The position numbers and the translations under genes were made by a program. The notes under the pieces are model-generated. The model was not told the DNA's origin. It did no database searches and was given only the letters and a program-made list of their open reading frames with translations. Below, one piece after another: positions 49,739 to 59,476 of a stretch of 64,000 nt of DNA; within the stretch, counting starts at the first letter, position 1, and every line of letters starts with the position of its first letter. The stretch spans positions 25,406 through 89,405 of the forward strand of contig JAFYSP010000011.1 of the NCBI GenBank assembly GCA_017559305.1, given 5' to 3'. The stretch comes from Clostridia bacterium. Lineage in GTDB: Bacteria > Bacillota > Clostridia > Oscillospirales > Acutalibacteraceae.

Positions 49739-51937
49739 GTGCAAAGAAAGACTGACGAACTTATAAAAGGCACTATTGCGGATATAACCTATCAAAACGT
49801 CGAAACAGGCTTTACAGTCTTGGAACTTGAAGACGGCGATAATGCGCTCACAGCGGTAGGTTTGATGCCGGATGTTAGTGTCGGTGAAGTTTTGGAACTT
49901 GTTGGCAACTTTGATTTTCATTCTGTTTACGGCAGACAGTTTTCGGTTTCTTCTTATGTAAGAACTTTTCCGTCTGATGCGGCGGCAATTTTAAGATATT
50001 TATCTTCGGGTGTTATCAAGGGTATAGGACCTGCAACAGCCAAAAGAATCGTTTCTGCTTTTGGTAATGATACTTTTGACGTTTTGTTAAATCATCCGCA
50101 TAAAACTGCGTCTATTAAAGGTATCACACTCGAAAAAGCAGAGGAGATATCTAACGAACTTTCTAAACGGAATTCTATGAGAGATACTTTGAGATTTTTT
50201 GCGGGACATGGGTTTGCAACTGATGAAACACTGAAAATCTTTAAGGTGTATCAACAACAGTCAATTGAAATTGTAAGCCGAAATCCGTATGTAATTTGTG
50301 ATTCAGGAATTGATATTTCTTTTGCCAGAGCAGAAACCTTTGCTGAAAGTTTAGGCTTTGACAAGGATTTTATTGGTCGTTTAGAAGCGGGCGTTTTGTA
50401 TATTTTAAGACATAATCTTTTAAATGGCCATACTTGTTTACCTGCAAGAAAATTACTTGCGACCGCATCTGATTTTTTGTCAATAAGTGAAAAAGACCTT
50501 TGGGATTGTATTGAAAAACTTTGCGATATGGGACAAATTGTTTGCACTGATGTTTTGGGCGAACCTTCAGTTTTCTTGCGAGAATATTATGAGGCGGAAC
50601 AGTATATTTCAGCAAGACTTTCAATGGCAAGATTTCCTGAAGAAAGTTTTACTGTCGGTAAAGATGAATTGGAGAGCATCGAGAAAAAAGCCGGAATAAA
50701 ATTTGATGAACTTCAGATCAAAGCAATAAATGATATGTCATCTCAAGGCGTCTTTGTGCTTACTGGTGGCCCCGGAACCGGAAAAACAACAATTATAAAT
50801 GCTATGATTGAAATTTTCAGTAACAGGGGATATAAAATCGCACTTGCGGCTCCTACAGGCAGGGCTGCTAAAAGAATGACCGAAGTAACAGGCGTTGAGG
50901 CTAAAACTTTACATCGTCTTTTAGCGGTTGAAAGATGTTCTGACGGTAGCCATAGATTCACTCATAACGAAAAAGACCCTTTGGATTGTGACGTCATAAT
51001 CATTGACGAGATGTCTATGGTTGATTCTTTACTCTTTGAATCCACTTTGAGAGCGTTAAGATTACAGTGCAGAATAATCCTCGTGGGTGACCATAATCAG
51101 TTGCCAAGCGTAGGCGCAGGCAATGTTTTGCAGGATATTATTTATTCTGACTCTTATTGTTGTGCAACGCTTACACGCATTTTCCGTCAGGCAATGGAAA
51201 GCAACATTGTTGTCACCGCCCATAATATTGTATCGGGTAAAAACGTAACGCTCGGTCAAAATGGCGGAGATTTCTTTATGGTTAATGTTGAGAACCCACA
51301 CAATGCTTCAAAATACATAGCCGAATTATGCACTAAAAGATTACCTGAGTCTTACGGCGTTTCGCTTCATAATGAAATACAAGTCCTTTGTCCTTCCAAG
51401 ATGATGACTCTCGGTACAGGAACGCTTAATAATAAATTACAGGCTCTTGTAAATCCTTCTGAAAAGGGTAAAGCCGAAATATCTTTTCAAGGGTATGTTA
51501 TTCGTGAGAATGATAAGGTTATGCAAATAAAAAACAATTATGATATAGATTGGGTCAGGGAAGACGGCGAAGTCGGAACAGGGGTATTTAATGGCGATAT
51601 CGGTATCGTGACAAAAATAGATAAACTCGCCAGAACAATAACCGTAAAATTCGATGATAGATATGCAACCTATGTTGCAGAAGGTATTTTCCAGCTCGAA
51701 CTTGCCTACGCCGTAACCGTACATAAAAGTCAGGGAAGCGAATTTGATTATGTAGTTATTCCTATATGCGACGTTCCTTCAAAACTAATGTATAGAAACC
51801 TTTTATATACGGCTGTTACAAGAGCAAAAAAGATGTTGTTAATTGTTGGCAGCGAATCCAATATAAATAAAATGATAGAGAATGATCGTAAAACCCTTCG
51901 CTATACAGGACTTAGAAGTTTTATTGAGGAAGAATAA
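49739..51937 (+). CDS. recD2: RecD2-type ATP-dependent DNA helicase
   Basis: A 732-residue SF1B helicase. An N-terminal OB-like domain (IKGTIADITYQNVETGFTVL) and helix-hairpin-helix region (GIGPATAKRIV, ~residue 95) mark RecD2 rather than RecD of RecBCD. Walker A GGPGTGKTTI (~residue 343), Walker B IIDEMSMVD, and C-terminal motif VHKSQGSEFDYVV and YTAVTRAKK. It acts in DNA repair with 5'-3' polarity in studied homologues. The start is a GTG after AAAGGAAG. It overlaps comF by one base. Confidence 0.93.
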   Translation: MQRKTDELIKGTIADITYQNVETGFTVLELEDGDNALTAVGLMPDVSVGEVLELVGNFDFHSVYGRQFSVSSYVRTFPSDAAAILRYLSSGVIKGIGPATAKRIVSAFGNDTFDVLLNHPHKTASIKGITLEKAEEISNELSKRNSMRDTLRFFAGHGFATDETLKIFKVYQQQSIEIVSRNPYVICDSGIDISFARAETFAESLGFDKDFIGRLEAGVLYILRHNLLNGHTCLPARKLLATASDFLSISEKDLWDCIEKLCDMGQIVCTDVLGEPSVFLREYYEAEQYISARLSMARFPEESFTVGKDELESIEKKAGIKFDELQIKAINDMSSQGVFVLTGGPGTGKTTIINAMIEIFSNRGYKIALAAPTGRAAKRMTEVTGVEAKTLHRLLAVERCSDGSHRFTHNEKDPLDCDVIIIDEMSMVDSLLFESTLRALRLQCRIILVGDHNQLPSVGAGNVLQDIIYSDSYCCATLTRIFRQAMESNIVVTAHNIVSGKNVTLGQNGGDFFMVNVENPHNASKYIAELCTKRLPESYGVSLHNEIQVLCPSKMMTLGTGTLNNKLQALVNPSEKGKAEISFQGYVIRENDKVMQIKNNYDIDWVREDGEVGTGVFNGDIGIVTKIDKLARTITVKFDDRYATYVAEGIFQLELAYAVTVHKSQGSEFDYVVIPICDVPSKLMYRNLLYTAVTRAKKMLLIVGSESNINKMIENDRKTLRYTGLRSFIEEE

Positions 51938-52647
51938 TGTCGTTGTTTTGTGACGTAATAGAAAGATTGCTTAATCTTGCATATCCGCGCAGGTGCCCTT
52001 GTTGTGATGAAATAACAATTGATAACCTGGAAATATGCTATAAATGTTTTGAAAAACTTTCAAAATATATGTTGACGACCGGTGTGTGTAAATGTTGTGG
52101 CAATCCGATAGAGGAGTGCACCTGCAAAACAAGAATTTTCTTGTTTGATGGAGTGGTGGCACCATTTAGATATGACGGAGTCGCAGCAGACGGAGTGCTG
52201 AATATCAAGAAAAAGAAGAGCATAGAAAATGCAAGATTTTTTGCTAATTATATGATTGAAGCGGTCAAATCAAAATTTCCGGTTGAGCAATTTGACCTAG
52301 TGACAAACGTTCCGATGTTTGCTAAGGAAGAAAAGCAAAGGGAATTCAACCATTCAAAAGTATTGGCAAAATTGATATCAAAAGGTCTGGGTATTGAATA
52401 TAAAAATACGTTAAAACAAATACTCAAGAGAAAAAGCCAACATGAATTAACAGCCGTTGAGCGAATAGAAAACGTCAAAGGAGTCTATAAGACGATATCT
52501 TCCGTTGAAGGCAAAAATATATTACTTGTAGACGATATAAAAACATCTGGTTCAACACTTAATGAGTGCGCTCATGAATTGCTTTTGGCAGGTGCCGAGA
52601 GCGTTTGGTGCGTGTGCGCCGCATTAACATGTAAAAAAACCTTGTAA
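51937..52647 (+). CDS. comFC: ComF-family protein (amidophosphoribosyltransferase-like)
   Basis: A 236-residue protein with an N-terminal zinc ribbon (RRCPCCDE and CKCCGNPIEECTC) and a C-terminal phosphoribosyltransferase-fold with the PRPP motif ILLVDDIKTSGSTL (~residue 188). ComFC homologues are needed for DNA uptake in competent bacteria, though the gene is also widespread in non-competent ones. It overlaps the end of recD2 (TAATG). Confidence 0.9.
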   Translation: MSLFCDVIERLLNLAYPRRCPCCDEITIDNLEICYKCFEKLSKYMLTTGVCKCCGNPIEECTCKTRIFLFDGVVAPFRYDGVAADGVLNIKKKKSIENARFFANYMIEAVKSKFPVEQFDLVTNVPMFAKEEKQREFNHSKVLAKLISKGLGIEYKNTLKQILKRKSQHELTAVERIENVKGVYKTISSVEGKNILLVDDIKTSGSTLNECAHELLLAGAESVWCVCAALTCKKTL

Positions 52648-52701
52648 AATTGATGAATATAAAATATAATTATAGAAGATAAGCAAAAAGGAAGTGAAAC
52701 C

Positions 52702-53745
52702 ATGCCATCAAATATCGGTATAGATCTCGGCTCGTATAAGACTATAATTGCGACTACAAACAGAGTTCTTTTTGAGCAGCCGAGTATTGTTGCGGTCGAT
52801 GCTGACACATGGGAACCTATTTGCTATGGTAAAAAAGTATATGATATGATAGATAAAACTCCGCCTTCTATCGAAATTGTTTATCCTATACAGCGCGGAG
52901 TCGTAGCAGATTATGAACTTACAGAAAAAATGCTCAAGCATTTTATGAACGAGGCATTCAGCAATACGGTACTCAAACCGCAAATAATGGTTGCGATGCC
53001 GTTCGGTGTAACCTCTGTTCAACATAGATCCGTTGCTAAAGCGATAGAACTGTCAGGCGGTAGAAACGTAAAAACAATAGAAGCACCTCTTGCAGATGCG
53101 ATAGCGTTTAAACACAATTTCACAAAACCTCACGGATACCTTGTTGCCGATATAGGCGCAGGAACAACCGATATAGCGGTTATTTCAATGGGTGGTTTTG
53201 TTAAAAGCGAGTCCTTGCCCATTGCATCATTTGATTTTGATGAAGCAATTATCAGATATGTAAAAAAGAAGTATAGTGTCAATATCGGTCATAGAACGGC
53301 TGAGTATATAAAAAAACAAATCGGCGGAGTAATTCCAAGAGATATAACGCTTACTATGAAGGCAAGCGGTATGGAAAATTTCAGCCGCAGACCTAAAGTT
53401 TTTGAAATCACTTCTGAAGATGTAAGACATGCACTTATAGATTCGGTAAAATCCATTTGTCACGGCATTAAAAAGGTCATTGAAAAAACACCGCCGGATA
53501 TTGTTGCCGATATAGCAAACGATGGCATTTTCCTGACCGGAGGAGGTTCGGAACTTTACGGAATAAAGGAATATTTGTCAAATAAATTAGGTGTAAAGGT
53601 TAATACCTATGAAAATCCCGAACGCAGTGTTGCAAGAGGTACTGCCTTGGCGCTTAAGTATCCGAAACTCACCGAAAACGGCGATTATCAATACAGATCG
53701 CTTACCGATTTGATAGTTGATGATGACGGATTTGGAGATTTTTAA
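52702..53745 (+). CDS. MreB/Mbl-like actin-family protein
   Basis: A 347-residue actin-fold protein. Phosphate 1 motif GIDLGSYKTIIAT (residues 5-17), MVAMPFGVTSVQHRSVAKA, phosphate 2 motif VADIGAGTTDIAVISMGG (~residue 150) and adenosine motif IFLTGGGSEL (~275). It is likely a filament protein organising cell-wall synthesis. It stands alone, without mreC/mreD, and is more divergent than housekeeping MreB, so an accessory MreB/Mbl role is possible. Confidence 0.88.
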   Translation: MPSNIGIDLGSYKTIIATTNRVLFEQPSIVAVDADTWEPICYGKKVYDMIDKTPPSIEIVYPIQRGVVADYELTEKMLKHFMNEAFSNTVLKPQIMVAMPFGVTSVQHRSVAKAIELSGGRNVKTIEAPLADAIAFKHNFTKPHGYLVADIGAGTTDIAVISMGGFVKSESLPIASFDFDEAIIRYVKKKYSVNIGHRTAEYIKKQIGGVIPRDITLTMKASGMENFSRRPKVFEITSEDVRHALIDSVKSICHGIKKVIEKTPPDIVADIANDGIFLTGGGSELYGIKEYLSNKLGVKVNTYENPERSVARGTALALKYPKLTENGDYQYRSLTDLIVDDDGFGDF

Positions 53746-53773
53746 TTTTTTTGATATAAAACCAAAAAAAGTC

Positions 53774-53802
53774 TTGCATTTTATGATGACTTGTGGTAAT
53801 AT
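53774..53802 (+). promoter_or_regulatory. Promoter of rplS
   Basis: TTGCAT, 17 bases, TAATAT; the transcript would start about 115-120 bases before rplS and include a structured leader. Confidence 0.75.
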
Positions 53803-53811
53803 ATTTTAGCA

Positions 53812-53910
53812 TTTGATTTCACCGAATCCTTATCGGTGGGTTTGATGCCGAATTTTCGACACCAAAGCGGATAGTCCTCTACCGCCGTTTGCGGCAAGAA
53901 TGTCTGGGAA
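53812..53910 (+). ncRNA. Ribosomal protein L19 leader-like structured RNA
   Basis: The rplS leader contains a run of hairpins: CACCGA/TCGGTG, GCCGAATTTTCGAC and CCGCCGTTTGCGG, ending just before the ribosome site. Its position and folds fit the L19 autoregulatory leader family known from Firmicutes. Identification rests on position and hairpins, not on a covariance-model search. Confidence 0.65.
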
Positions 53911-53929
53911 TTTTAAGGAGGAAAAACTA

Positions 53930-54271
53930 ATGGACGCAGTAAAAGCTATCTCTGCCGGTATGCTCAAGGAGGATGCTCCTGTAGTAGCAATCGGTAACAC
54001 AGTTCGTGTTCACGTTAAAATCCGTGAAGGCGAGAGAGAAAGAATTCAGGTCTTCGAGGGAACTGTTATCGCTAAGAATAACAGTGGCATCGCAGAAACC
54101 TTCACCGTTCGCCGTTTGTCATTCGGCGTAGGTGTAGAGCGTGTATTCCCCGTTCACTCACCTAACGTTGTTAAGGTTGAGACTGTTAGAAAAGGCCGTG
54201 TTCGCAGAGCAAAATTGTACTATCTCCGTGATAGAGTTGGTAAGGCCGCTAAAGTTAAAGAGAGCATATAG
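53930..54271 (+). CDS. rplS: Ribosomal protein L19
   Basis: A 113-residue 50S protein at the subunit interface (usual length ~115). Motifs: [20 protein letters not shown] and [22 protein letters not shown]. The ATG after AAGGAGG was chosen. The structured leader upstream probably mediates feedback by L19. A terminator follows, before lepB. Confidence 0.97.
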   Translation: MDAVKAISAGMLKEDAPVVAIGNTVRVHVKIREGERERIQVFEGTVIAKNNSGIAETFTVRRLSFGVGVERVFPVHSPNVVKVETVRKGRVRRAKLYYLRDRVGKAAKVKESI

Positions 54272-54287
54272 TTTTGTATCTAAAAAA

Positions 54288-54320
54288 CGGGGACAGGGTT
54301 TTCTGTCCCCGATTTTGTTA
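54288..54320 (+). terminator. Intrinsic terminator after rplS
   Basis: CGGGGACAG / CTGTCCCCG with loop GGTTTT, followed by ATTTTGTTAT. Confidence 0.88.
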
Positions 54321-54351
54321 TAATAGTATTTGATAATTAGGAGTGAGAATA

Positions 54352-54951
54352 ATGGAAGACAAGAAGAATGTTAATAGCAAAAGTGCCAAATCAAAAGAAT
54401 TAATTGAATGGCTTGAATCTATATCGGTTGCTGTTATTGTAGTTATCGTTCTGTTTTCCTTTTTCTTCAGAACTGTTAAAATTTCAGGTCCTTCAATGCA
54501 AAACACTTTATTTGCTAATGATAGAATTATTATATCAAATATGTTTTACACGCCAAAATGCGGTGATGTAATAGTTATTTCCCGAAACTATAATAATGAG
54601 CATACTGATGTATCAATGTCATCTGAGCCAATTATCAAAAGAGTTATCGCAACCGAAGGTATGGTTGTTGATATTGATTTTGAAAATGGTTACGTGTATG
54701 TTGATGGGACTTTGTTAAAGGAGGATTATATTAAAAATCCTACTGTTACAAAGTGGGATGTAGAATTTCCTTTAACAGTCGGCAAAAATCAGTTGTTTGT
54801 TTTAGGCGATAACCGAATGGAATCAATGGATAGCCGTGACAGCAGGATAGGGCTTATTGATGAAAGATACGTTCTTGGCAAAGCATTGTTCAGAGTTTAT
54901 CGTGATGCCGAGCATAGAAGTTCATTTTCAGAAATGTTTGGAGGAATATAA
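54352..54951 (+). CDS. lepB: Signal peptidase I
   Basis: A 199-residue membrane serine protease that removes signal peptides. One N-terminal membrane helix (~residues 22-42); catalytic Ser in ISGPSMQNTL (~residue 49); catalytic Lys in IIKRVIATEGM (~residue 96); conserved C-terminal box GDNRMESMDSRDSRIG. The ATG spaced 8 bases from AGGAG was chosen over an overlapping GTG. Its stop overlaps rbgA. Confidence 0.95.
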   Translation: MEDKKNVNSKSAKSKELIEWLESISVAVIVVIVLFSFFFRTVKISGPSMQNTLFANDRIIISNMFYTPKCGDVIVISRNYNNEHTDVSMSSEPIIKRVIATEGMVVDIDFENGYVYVDGTLLKEDYIKNPTVTKWDVEFPLTVGKNQLFVLGDNRMESMDSRDSRIGLIDERYVLGKALFRVYRDAEHRSSFSEMFGGI

Positions 54952-55811
54952 TGAATACCGAACAAACAATTCAATGGTTTCCGGGACATATGGCGAAAGC
55001 CGAGCGAAAAATCAAAGAACAACTCGGTATTGTCGATGCGGTTGCGGAGATTATAGATGCCAGAATACCTGTGAGCAGCCGTAATCCCGACCTGTCAAGA
55101 ATAATCTCTAATAAACCAAGAATAGTTATTCTCAATAAATGCGATATGGCTGATCCAAAAGCAACTGCCGATTGGATAAATTACTATAACTCCCAAGGGA
55201 TAGCGGCGGTAGCGCTTGATTGCAGAAGCGGAAAGGGAATAAATAAATTCAGCGAGACGGTAAAAAAGGAACTCGCAGGTAAACTTGAGTATTATCGTAG
55301 TAAAGGACTTGTTGGCAAACCTTTGCGCGTTATGGTGGTTGGTATTCCAAACGTCGGAAAATCAACCTTTATAAATAGAATAGCAGGCGGTAATAAAGCA
55401 AAAGCCGAAAACCGTCCCGGAGTCACAAGAGGAAATCAATGGTTTACTATTGATAAAGAACTTGAACTTCTTGATACCCCGGGTGTACTTTGGCCTAAAT
55501 TTGAGGATGCAACAGTAGGTGAACACCTTGCGTTTACGGGTGCCGTTAAGGATAACGTTATTGATACTTTATTGTTGGCTGTAAAACTTTGTGAGTATTT
55601 AAGGGATAACTATAAAGATCTTATTGAGCAAAGATATAAAATCACAGTCACCGATAAAGATGCCTATGATATTTTTTGTGAGATTGGTAAGAAACGAGGC
55701 TTTCTTGCAAGAGGCGGCGAGACCGACGAGGACAGAACCGCCAATATGCTTTTAGAAGAATTCAGAAACTGTAAAATAGGTAATATTACAATAGAAAAGG
55801 TGGATAAATAA
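54951..55811 (+). CDS. rbgA: Ribosome biogenesis GTPase RbgA (YlqF)
   Basis: A 286-residue circularly permuted GTPase needed for late 50S assembly. The G motifs occur in permuted order: NKCD (G4, ~residue 61) and then GIPNVGKST (G1, ~residue 128) and DTPGVLWP (G3). The start [15 protein letters not shown] is highly conserved. Genes lepB, rbgA and rnhB overlap by one base each, a single translational unit; this order is conserved in Firmicutes. Confidence 0.96.
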   Translation: MNTEQTIQWFPGHMAKAERKIKEQLGIVDAVAEIIDARIPVSSRNPDLSRIISNKPRIVILNKCDMADPKATADWINYYNSQGIAAVALDCRSGKGINKFSETVKKELAGKLEYYRSKGLVGKPLRVMVVGIPNVGKSTFINRIAGGNKAKAENRPGVTRGNQWFTIDKELELLDTPGVLWPKFEDATVGEHLAFTGAVKDNVIDTLLLAVKLCEYLRDNYKDLIEQRYKITVTDKDAYDIFCEIGKKRGFLARGGETDEDRTANMLLEEFRNCKIGNITIEKVDK

Positions 55812-56422
55812 TGTCGACCTTTGAATATGAATTAAAGGCAAAAGAAAAGGGATGTAAATTTGTGTGCGGCGTTGATGAAGCGGGAAGAGGACCTCTTGCA
55901 GGTCCTGTTTGCGCAGCGGCTGTAATATTGCCCGAAAATTGCGTTATAGAGGGTCTTAACGACTCTAAAAAGATTTCTGCGGTTAAGCGTGAAAAACTCA
56001 TTGACGAGATAAAAGAGAAGGCAATTGCCTGGTCTGTTGCCTTTGCAAGTGTTGAGGAAATTGAAAGTGTAAATATTCTTAATGCTACCTACCTTGCCAT
56101 GAACAGAGCAATCGAAGGATTGAATGTCGCAGCGGATTACGCGCTTATCGACGGAAACAGAATCCCAAAGGACATAAAAGTGGATTGCGAGACTGTTGTT
56201 AAAGGCGATGCATTGAGTTATTCTATAGCAGCGGCATCTATTATTGCTAAGGTCACACGTGACCGCCTCATGAATGAGTATGATGAAAAATACCCACAGT
56301 ATGGTTTTGCAAAACATGCAGGATACGGTACAAAAGCGCATACGGATGCAATTTTGAAATACGGAATGTGTGAAATTCACAGACCGAGTTTTTTGAAGAA
56401 ATTATATGAAAAAAACAGCTAA
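55811..56422 (+). CDS. rnhB: Ribonuclease HII
   Basis: A 203-residue RNase that cuts RNA in RNA-DNA hybrids and removes single ribonucleotides. The signature [20 protein letters not shown] (residues 19-38) carries the first catalytic Asp/Glu; further acidic positions are in ALIDGNRIP and [12 protein letters not shown]. It overlaps rbgA by one base and yraN by 17 bases. Confidence 0.96.
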   Translation: MSTFEYELKAKEKGCKFVCGVDEAGRGPLAGPVCAAAVILPENCVIEGLNDSKKISAVKREKLIDEIKEKAIAWSVAFASVEEIESVNILNATYLAMNRAIEGLNVAADYALIDGNRIPKDIKVDCETVVKGDALSYSIAAASIIAKVTRDRLMNEYDEKYPQYGFAKHAGYGTKAHTDAILKYGMCEIHRPSFLKKLYEKNS

Positions 56423-56783
56423 ATCAATAGGAAACGATGGAGAAAAAATCGCCGTCAAATTCCTCAAGTCCAAAAAGTATATAATACATACCACCAACTA
56501 CTCCAACAGATACGGAGAGGTGGATATTATTGCCGAAAAGGATGGAGTGGTTGCTTTCATTGAGGTTAAAACCCGAAAGAATTCCAAATTTGGCAGACCG
56601 AGTGATTTTGTAACTCCTCAAAAACAGCAAAGAATAGTATCAGCCGCGCAGTATTATGTATATAACAATGGGATTACAGAGGAATTAAGGTTTGACGTAA
56701 TCGAAGTGCTTACAGGAGATGATCCTGCCAATCCTCAATATTATGTAAACCATTTTGAAGATGCATTCGGAGTTGATTGCTAA
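56406..56783 (+). CDS. YraN/UPF0102-family protein
   Basis: A 125-residue protein with the endonuclease-like YraN fold: [17 protein letters not shown] near the N-terminus and [20 protein letters not shown] (~residues 37-56) with the D and ExK acidic-lysine motif of restriction-like nucleases. Its biological role is not established. It overlaps rnhB by 17 bases and the dipeptidase gene by one. Confidence 0.9.
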   Translation: MKKTAKSIGNDGEKIAVKFLKSKKYIIHTTNYSNRYGEVDIIAEKDGVVAFIEVKTRKNSKFGRPSDFVTPQKQQRIVSAAQYYVYNNGITEELRFDVIEVLTGDDPANPQYYVNHFEDAFGVDC

Positions 56784-57649
56784 TGTATTTTGCAGACCTT
56801 CATTGCGACACTTTATATGAAATTCATAAAAAGGGAGTCTCGTATAACGATGACTCCCTTTCGATCTTGTATTCCGCTTTCGGACTTTTTGATAAACATA
56901 TCAGAAACTATGCCATCTACCTTGAAAACGGTAAAGACGATCCTGTTTTTTTGTATGAGAAAATGCTTGATATTTATAATGAAATCAAGCCGTCACTTGA
57001 AAAAAGCGGTGTCACGCCACTTCTGTCGGTTGAAGGTGGAGCACTTGCCGAAAAGGGATATTCATTAGAGAAAATGAAAAGTGACGGAGTGAAAATTATG
57101 TCACTTGCATGGAATTTTGATAATTCACTTGCAGGAGGCAGCGGCGGTGTTGGCGGAATTAGTGAAAAAGGTTTCAAAATAATATCTGAAATGAATGAGC
57201 AGGGCATAGCACTTGATTTATCTCATCTTAACAAAAAATCCTTTTATGATGCGATAAATATGGCGAATACAGTTCTTGCGACACATTCAAACTTACGTGA
57301 GGTAAGCGACCATTTAAGGAATATAACGCTTGACCAAGCAAAATTGATATCTCAAAAACAAGGACTTATAGGTATTTGCTTTTATCCTGAATTTTTGGGT
57401 AAAAACGTATTTGAGGCAATATATAAAAATATATTTTTAATGCTTGATGCAGGGCTCGAAAACAGCATCGCAATCGGCTCTGATTTTGATGGTGCTACAA
57501 TGTCTGATAACTTGAAAACTATTGCCGATATTCCGGTTCTTTATGAGTTTTTGCTTGATAAAATAGGAGATAAAGGGTTGTTGGATAAAATTTTTTATAA
57601 AAATGCTATGATTTTTTTAGATAAACTTTTGACAAATAGAAAGTTATAG
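56783..57649 (+). CDS. Membrane dipeptidase-like (peptidase M19) protein
   Basis: A 288-residue zinc metallopeptidase of the renal dipeptidase family. YFADLHCDTLYE at the start holds the first zinc ligands (His-x-Asp); LSVEGGALAE, LDLSHLNKKSF, TLATHSNLR-like (VLATHSNLREV) and IGSDFDGA follow in the usual order. It is shorter than many members (~310-370) but the core motifs are complete. The ATG overlapping the yraN stop was chosen. It hydrolyses dipeptides, possibly D-containing ones from cell-wall turnover (inference). Confidence 0.9.
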   Translation: MYFADLHCDTLYEIHKKGVSYNDDSLSILYSAFGLFDKHIRNYAIYLENGKDDPVFLYEKMLDIYNEIKPSLEKSGVTPLLSVEGGALAEKGYSLEKMKSDGVKIMSLAWNFDNSLAGGSGGVGGISEKGFKIISEMNEQGIALDLSHLNKKSFYDAINMANTVLATHSNLREVSDHLRNITLDQAKLISQKQGLIGICFYPEFLGKNVFEAIYKNIFLMLDAGLENSIAIGSDFDGATMSDNLKTIADIPVLYEFLLDKIGDKGLLDKIFYKNAMIFLDKLLTNRKL

Positions 57650-57689
57650 TATATTATATCTTTATATATCAGCGAAAGGTCTTGAAAAA

Positions 57690-59177
57690 ATGTTTTATAA
57701 AAGTACAAGAAACTCGGCGGCAAAAGTGACTTCTGCTCAAGCAATAGCAAAGGGAATTTCTGTAGAAGGCGGTCTTTTCGTGCCTGAAAGCATTCCGCAA
57801 CTTTGCGAAAAAACAATTGATAAAATGCTTGATATGAGTTATATAGAAAGAGCAAAAACCGTTCTTTCCATGTTCCTTGATGATTATACTGCAGAGGAAC
57901 TTGATTACTGTGTCAGTTCAGCATATACAGGCAGTTTTGATAATGAGCAGCCGGCACCGATAGTATCTCTTGATGATAATTGTAAGATTCTGGAACTTTG
58001 GCATGGTCCTACTTGTGCATTTAAGGACCTTGCACTTCAACTTCTTCCGTATCTTATGACAACCGCAGTCAAGAAGACCGATGGTAAAAATACCGTTATC
58101 CTTGTTGCAACATCGGGCGATACCGGTAAAGCAGCGCTTGAAGGTTTCAGTGATGTTCCCGGTACTAATATTATCGTTTTCTATCCAAGCGATGGCGTCA
58201 GCAATATGCAAAAGCGTCAGATGTGTACCCAAGTGGGCGAAAACGTTCTTGTCTGTGGTATCAAGGGTAATTTTGATGACGCTCAAACAGGTGTGAAAAA
58301 GATTTTCACCAATCCCGAAATTTGCGCTAAACTTGATGAAAACGGATTCAATTTTTCAAGTGCAAACTCAATAAACTGGGGCAGACTTGTTCCTCAGATC
58401 GTATATTACGTTTCTGCATATTGCGATCTCAAAAAGAACGGCGCTAATCTTGAAAACGGATTCAACGTTGTAGTACCTACAGGAAACTTCGGTAATATTT
58501 TAGCGGCTTACTATGCAAAGAATATGGGTGTGCCGATAGCAAAACTCATTTGCGCATCTAATGAAAATAACGTTCTTACCGATTTCATTAATACAGGCGT
58601 TTATAATAAAAACCGCGCCTTCCATACAACCTTCTCTCCTTCAATGGATATTCTCGTTTCGAGCAACCTCGAAAGACTTATCTATGAACTTTGCGGTTGT
58701 GATGATAAAGCAAACAGCAACCTGCAGACAAAACTTTCAACAGAAGGCGTATATACGGTATCGGCTGACGTTCTTGCAAAACTCAAAGAGAATTTTGCGG
58801 CAGGTTGGTGTGACGATAAGGGCACCCTTGAAACAATCAAAAAGTATTATGATAAATATGGTTATCTTTGCGATACATATACCGCAGTAGCGCTTAATGT
58901 TTATGATAAGTACGTAGCAGAAAGCGGCGATGATAAGGTAACTGTTATCGCATCTACAGCAAGTCCTTATAAGTTTGTTCCCGCTGTTCTTTCAGCGCTT
59001 GGAAATGAGTCGGATATCCCTTCAGATGATTTTGAACAGGCAAGATATCTGAGCACTATTACTAAAACCGAGCCACCGAAATCATTGGTTGAACTTGAAA
59101 AGGCAACAGTTCGTTTTGATACTACTATTGATAAGCAGGATATGACAACTGCAATCCTTGATTTTCTTAAGATATAA
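57690..59177 (+). CDS. thrC: Threonine synthase
   Basis: A 495-residue PLP enzyme converting O-phosphohomoserine to threonine. The PLP lysine is K112 in TCAFKDLALQLLP; TSGDTGKAALEGF (~residue 148) binds the cofactor phosphate. The length matches the longer yeast/E. coli-like form (threonine synthase type 2). lysC and hom are about 13 kb away on the other strand; thrB is not in the window. Confidence 0.95.
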   Translation: MFYKSTRNSAAKVTSAQAIAKGISVEGGLFVPESIPQLCEKTIDKMLDMSYIERAKTVLSMFLDDYTAEELDYCVSSAYTGSFDNEQPAPIVSLDDNCKILELWHGPTCAFKDLALQLLPYLMTTAVKKTDGKNTVILVATSGDTGKAALEGFSDVPGTNIIVFYPSDGVSNMQKRQMCTQVGENVLVCGIKGNFDDAQTGVKKIFTNPEICAKLDENGFNFSSANSINWGRLVPQIVYYVSAYCDLKKNGANLENGFNVVVPTGNFGNILAAYYAKNMGVPIAKLICASNENNVLTDFINTGVYNKNRAFHTTFSPSMDILVSSNLERLIYELCGCDDKANSNLQTKLSTEGVYTVSADVLAKLKENFAAGWCDDKGTLETIKKYYDKYGYLCDTYTAVALNVYDKYVAESGDDKVTVIASTASPYKFVPAVLSALGNESDIPSDDFEQARYLSTITKTEPPKSLVELEKATVRFDTTIDKQDMTTAILDFLKI

Positions 59178-59181
59178 ATAA

Positions 59182-59210
59182 TTTTTGCCCGGCATTTTGC
59201 CGGGCAAAAA
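59182..59210. terminator. Bidirectional terminator between thrC and the DUF1540 gene
   Basis: TTTTTGCCCGGCA / TGCCGGGCAAAAA with a TTT loop; A/T tracts on both sides serve the two convergent genes. Confidence 0.9.
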
Positions 59211-59215
59211 GGCTC

Positions 59216-59395
59216 TTATTTGCACTTAAATGTTCTGCAAACTGTTTCGCTGCTGCTGTGAGCGCTTTCGGGACCGATTTGAACGTTGTCAGCGTGACAA
59301 TGGTTGTCCATAGAGTGATATGCGCATTTTTCACAACTGCACATAATTCCCTTTACGATGTCGCAACTACCATTCATACATTTATCCATTTTCAT
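59216..59395 (-). CDS. Cys-rich DUF1540 small protein
   Basis: A 59-residue protein with eight cysteines in CxxC-like spacing (CSCEKCAYHSMDNHCHADNV; final CRTFKC), the pattern of DUF1540, a probable metal-binding family common in Clostridia. Function is unknown. Start choice is uncertain: three in-frame Met codons occur within 18 bases; the one 4 bases after AAAGG was used. Confidence 0.78.
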   Translation of the reverse strand: MKMDKCMNGSCDIVKGIMCSCEKCAYHSMDNHCHADNVQIGPESAHSSSETVCRTFKCK

Positions 59396-59476
59396 AATTC
59401 CTTTCAAAAGAAAATAGGCGTAAAGCCATTTATTATTCTTTCATAATTTATAAGAATTATACTCGGAGGTGATAAC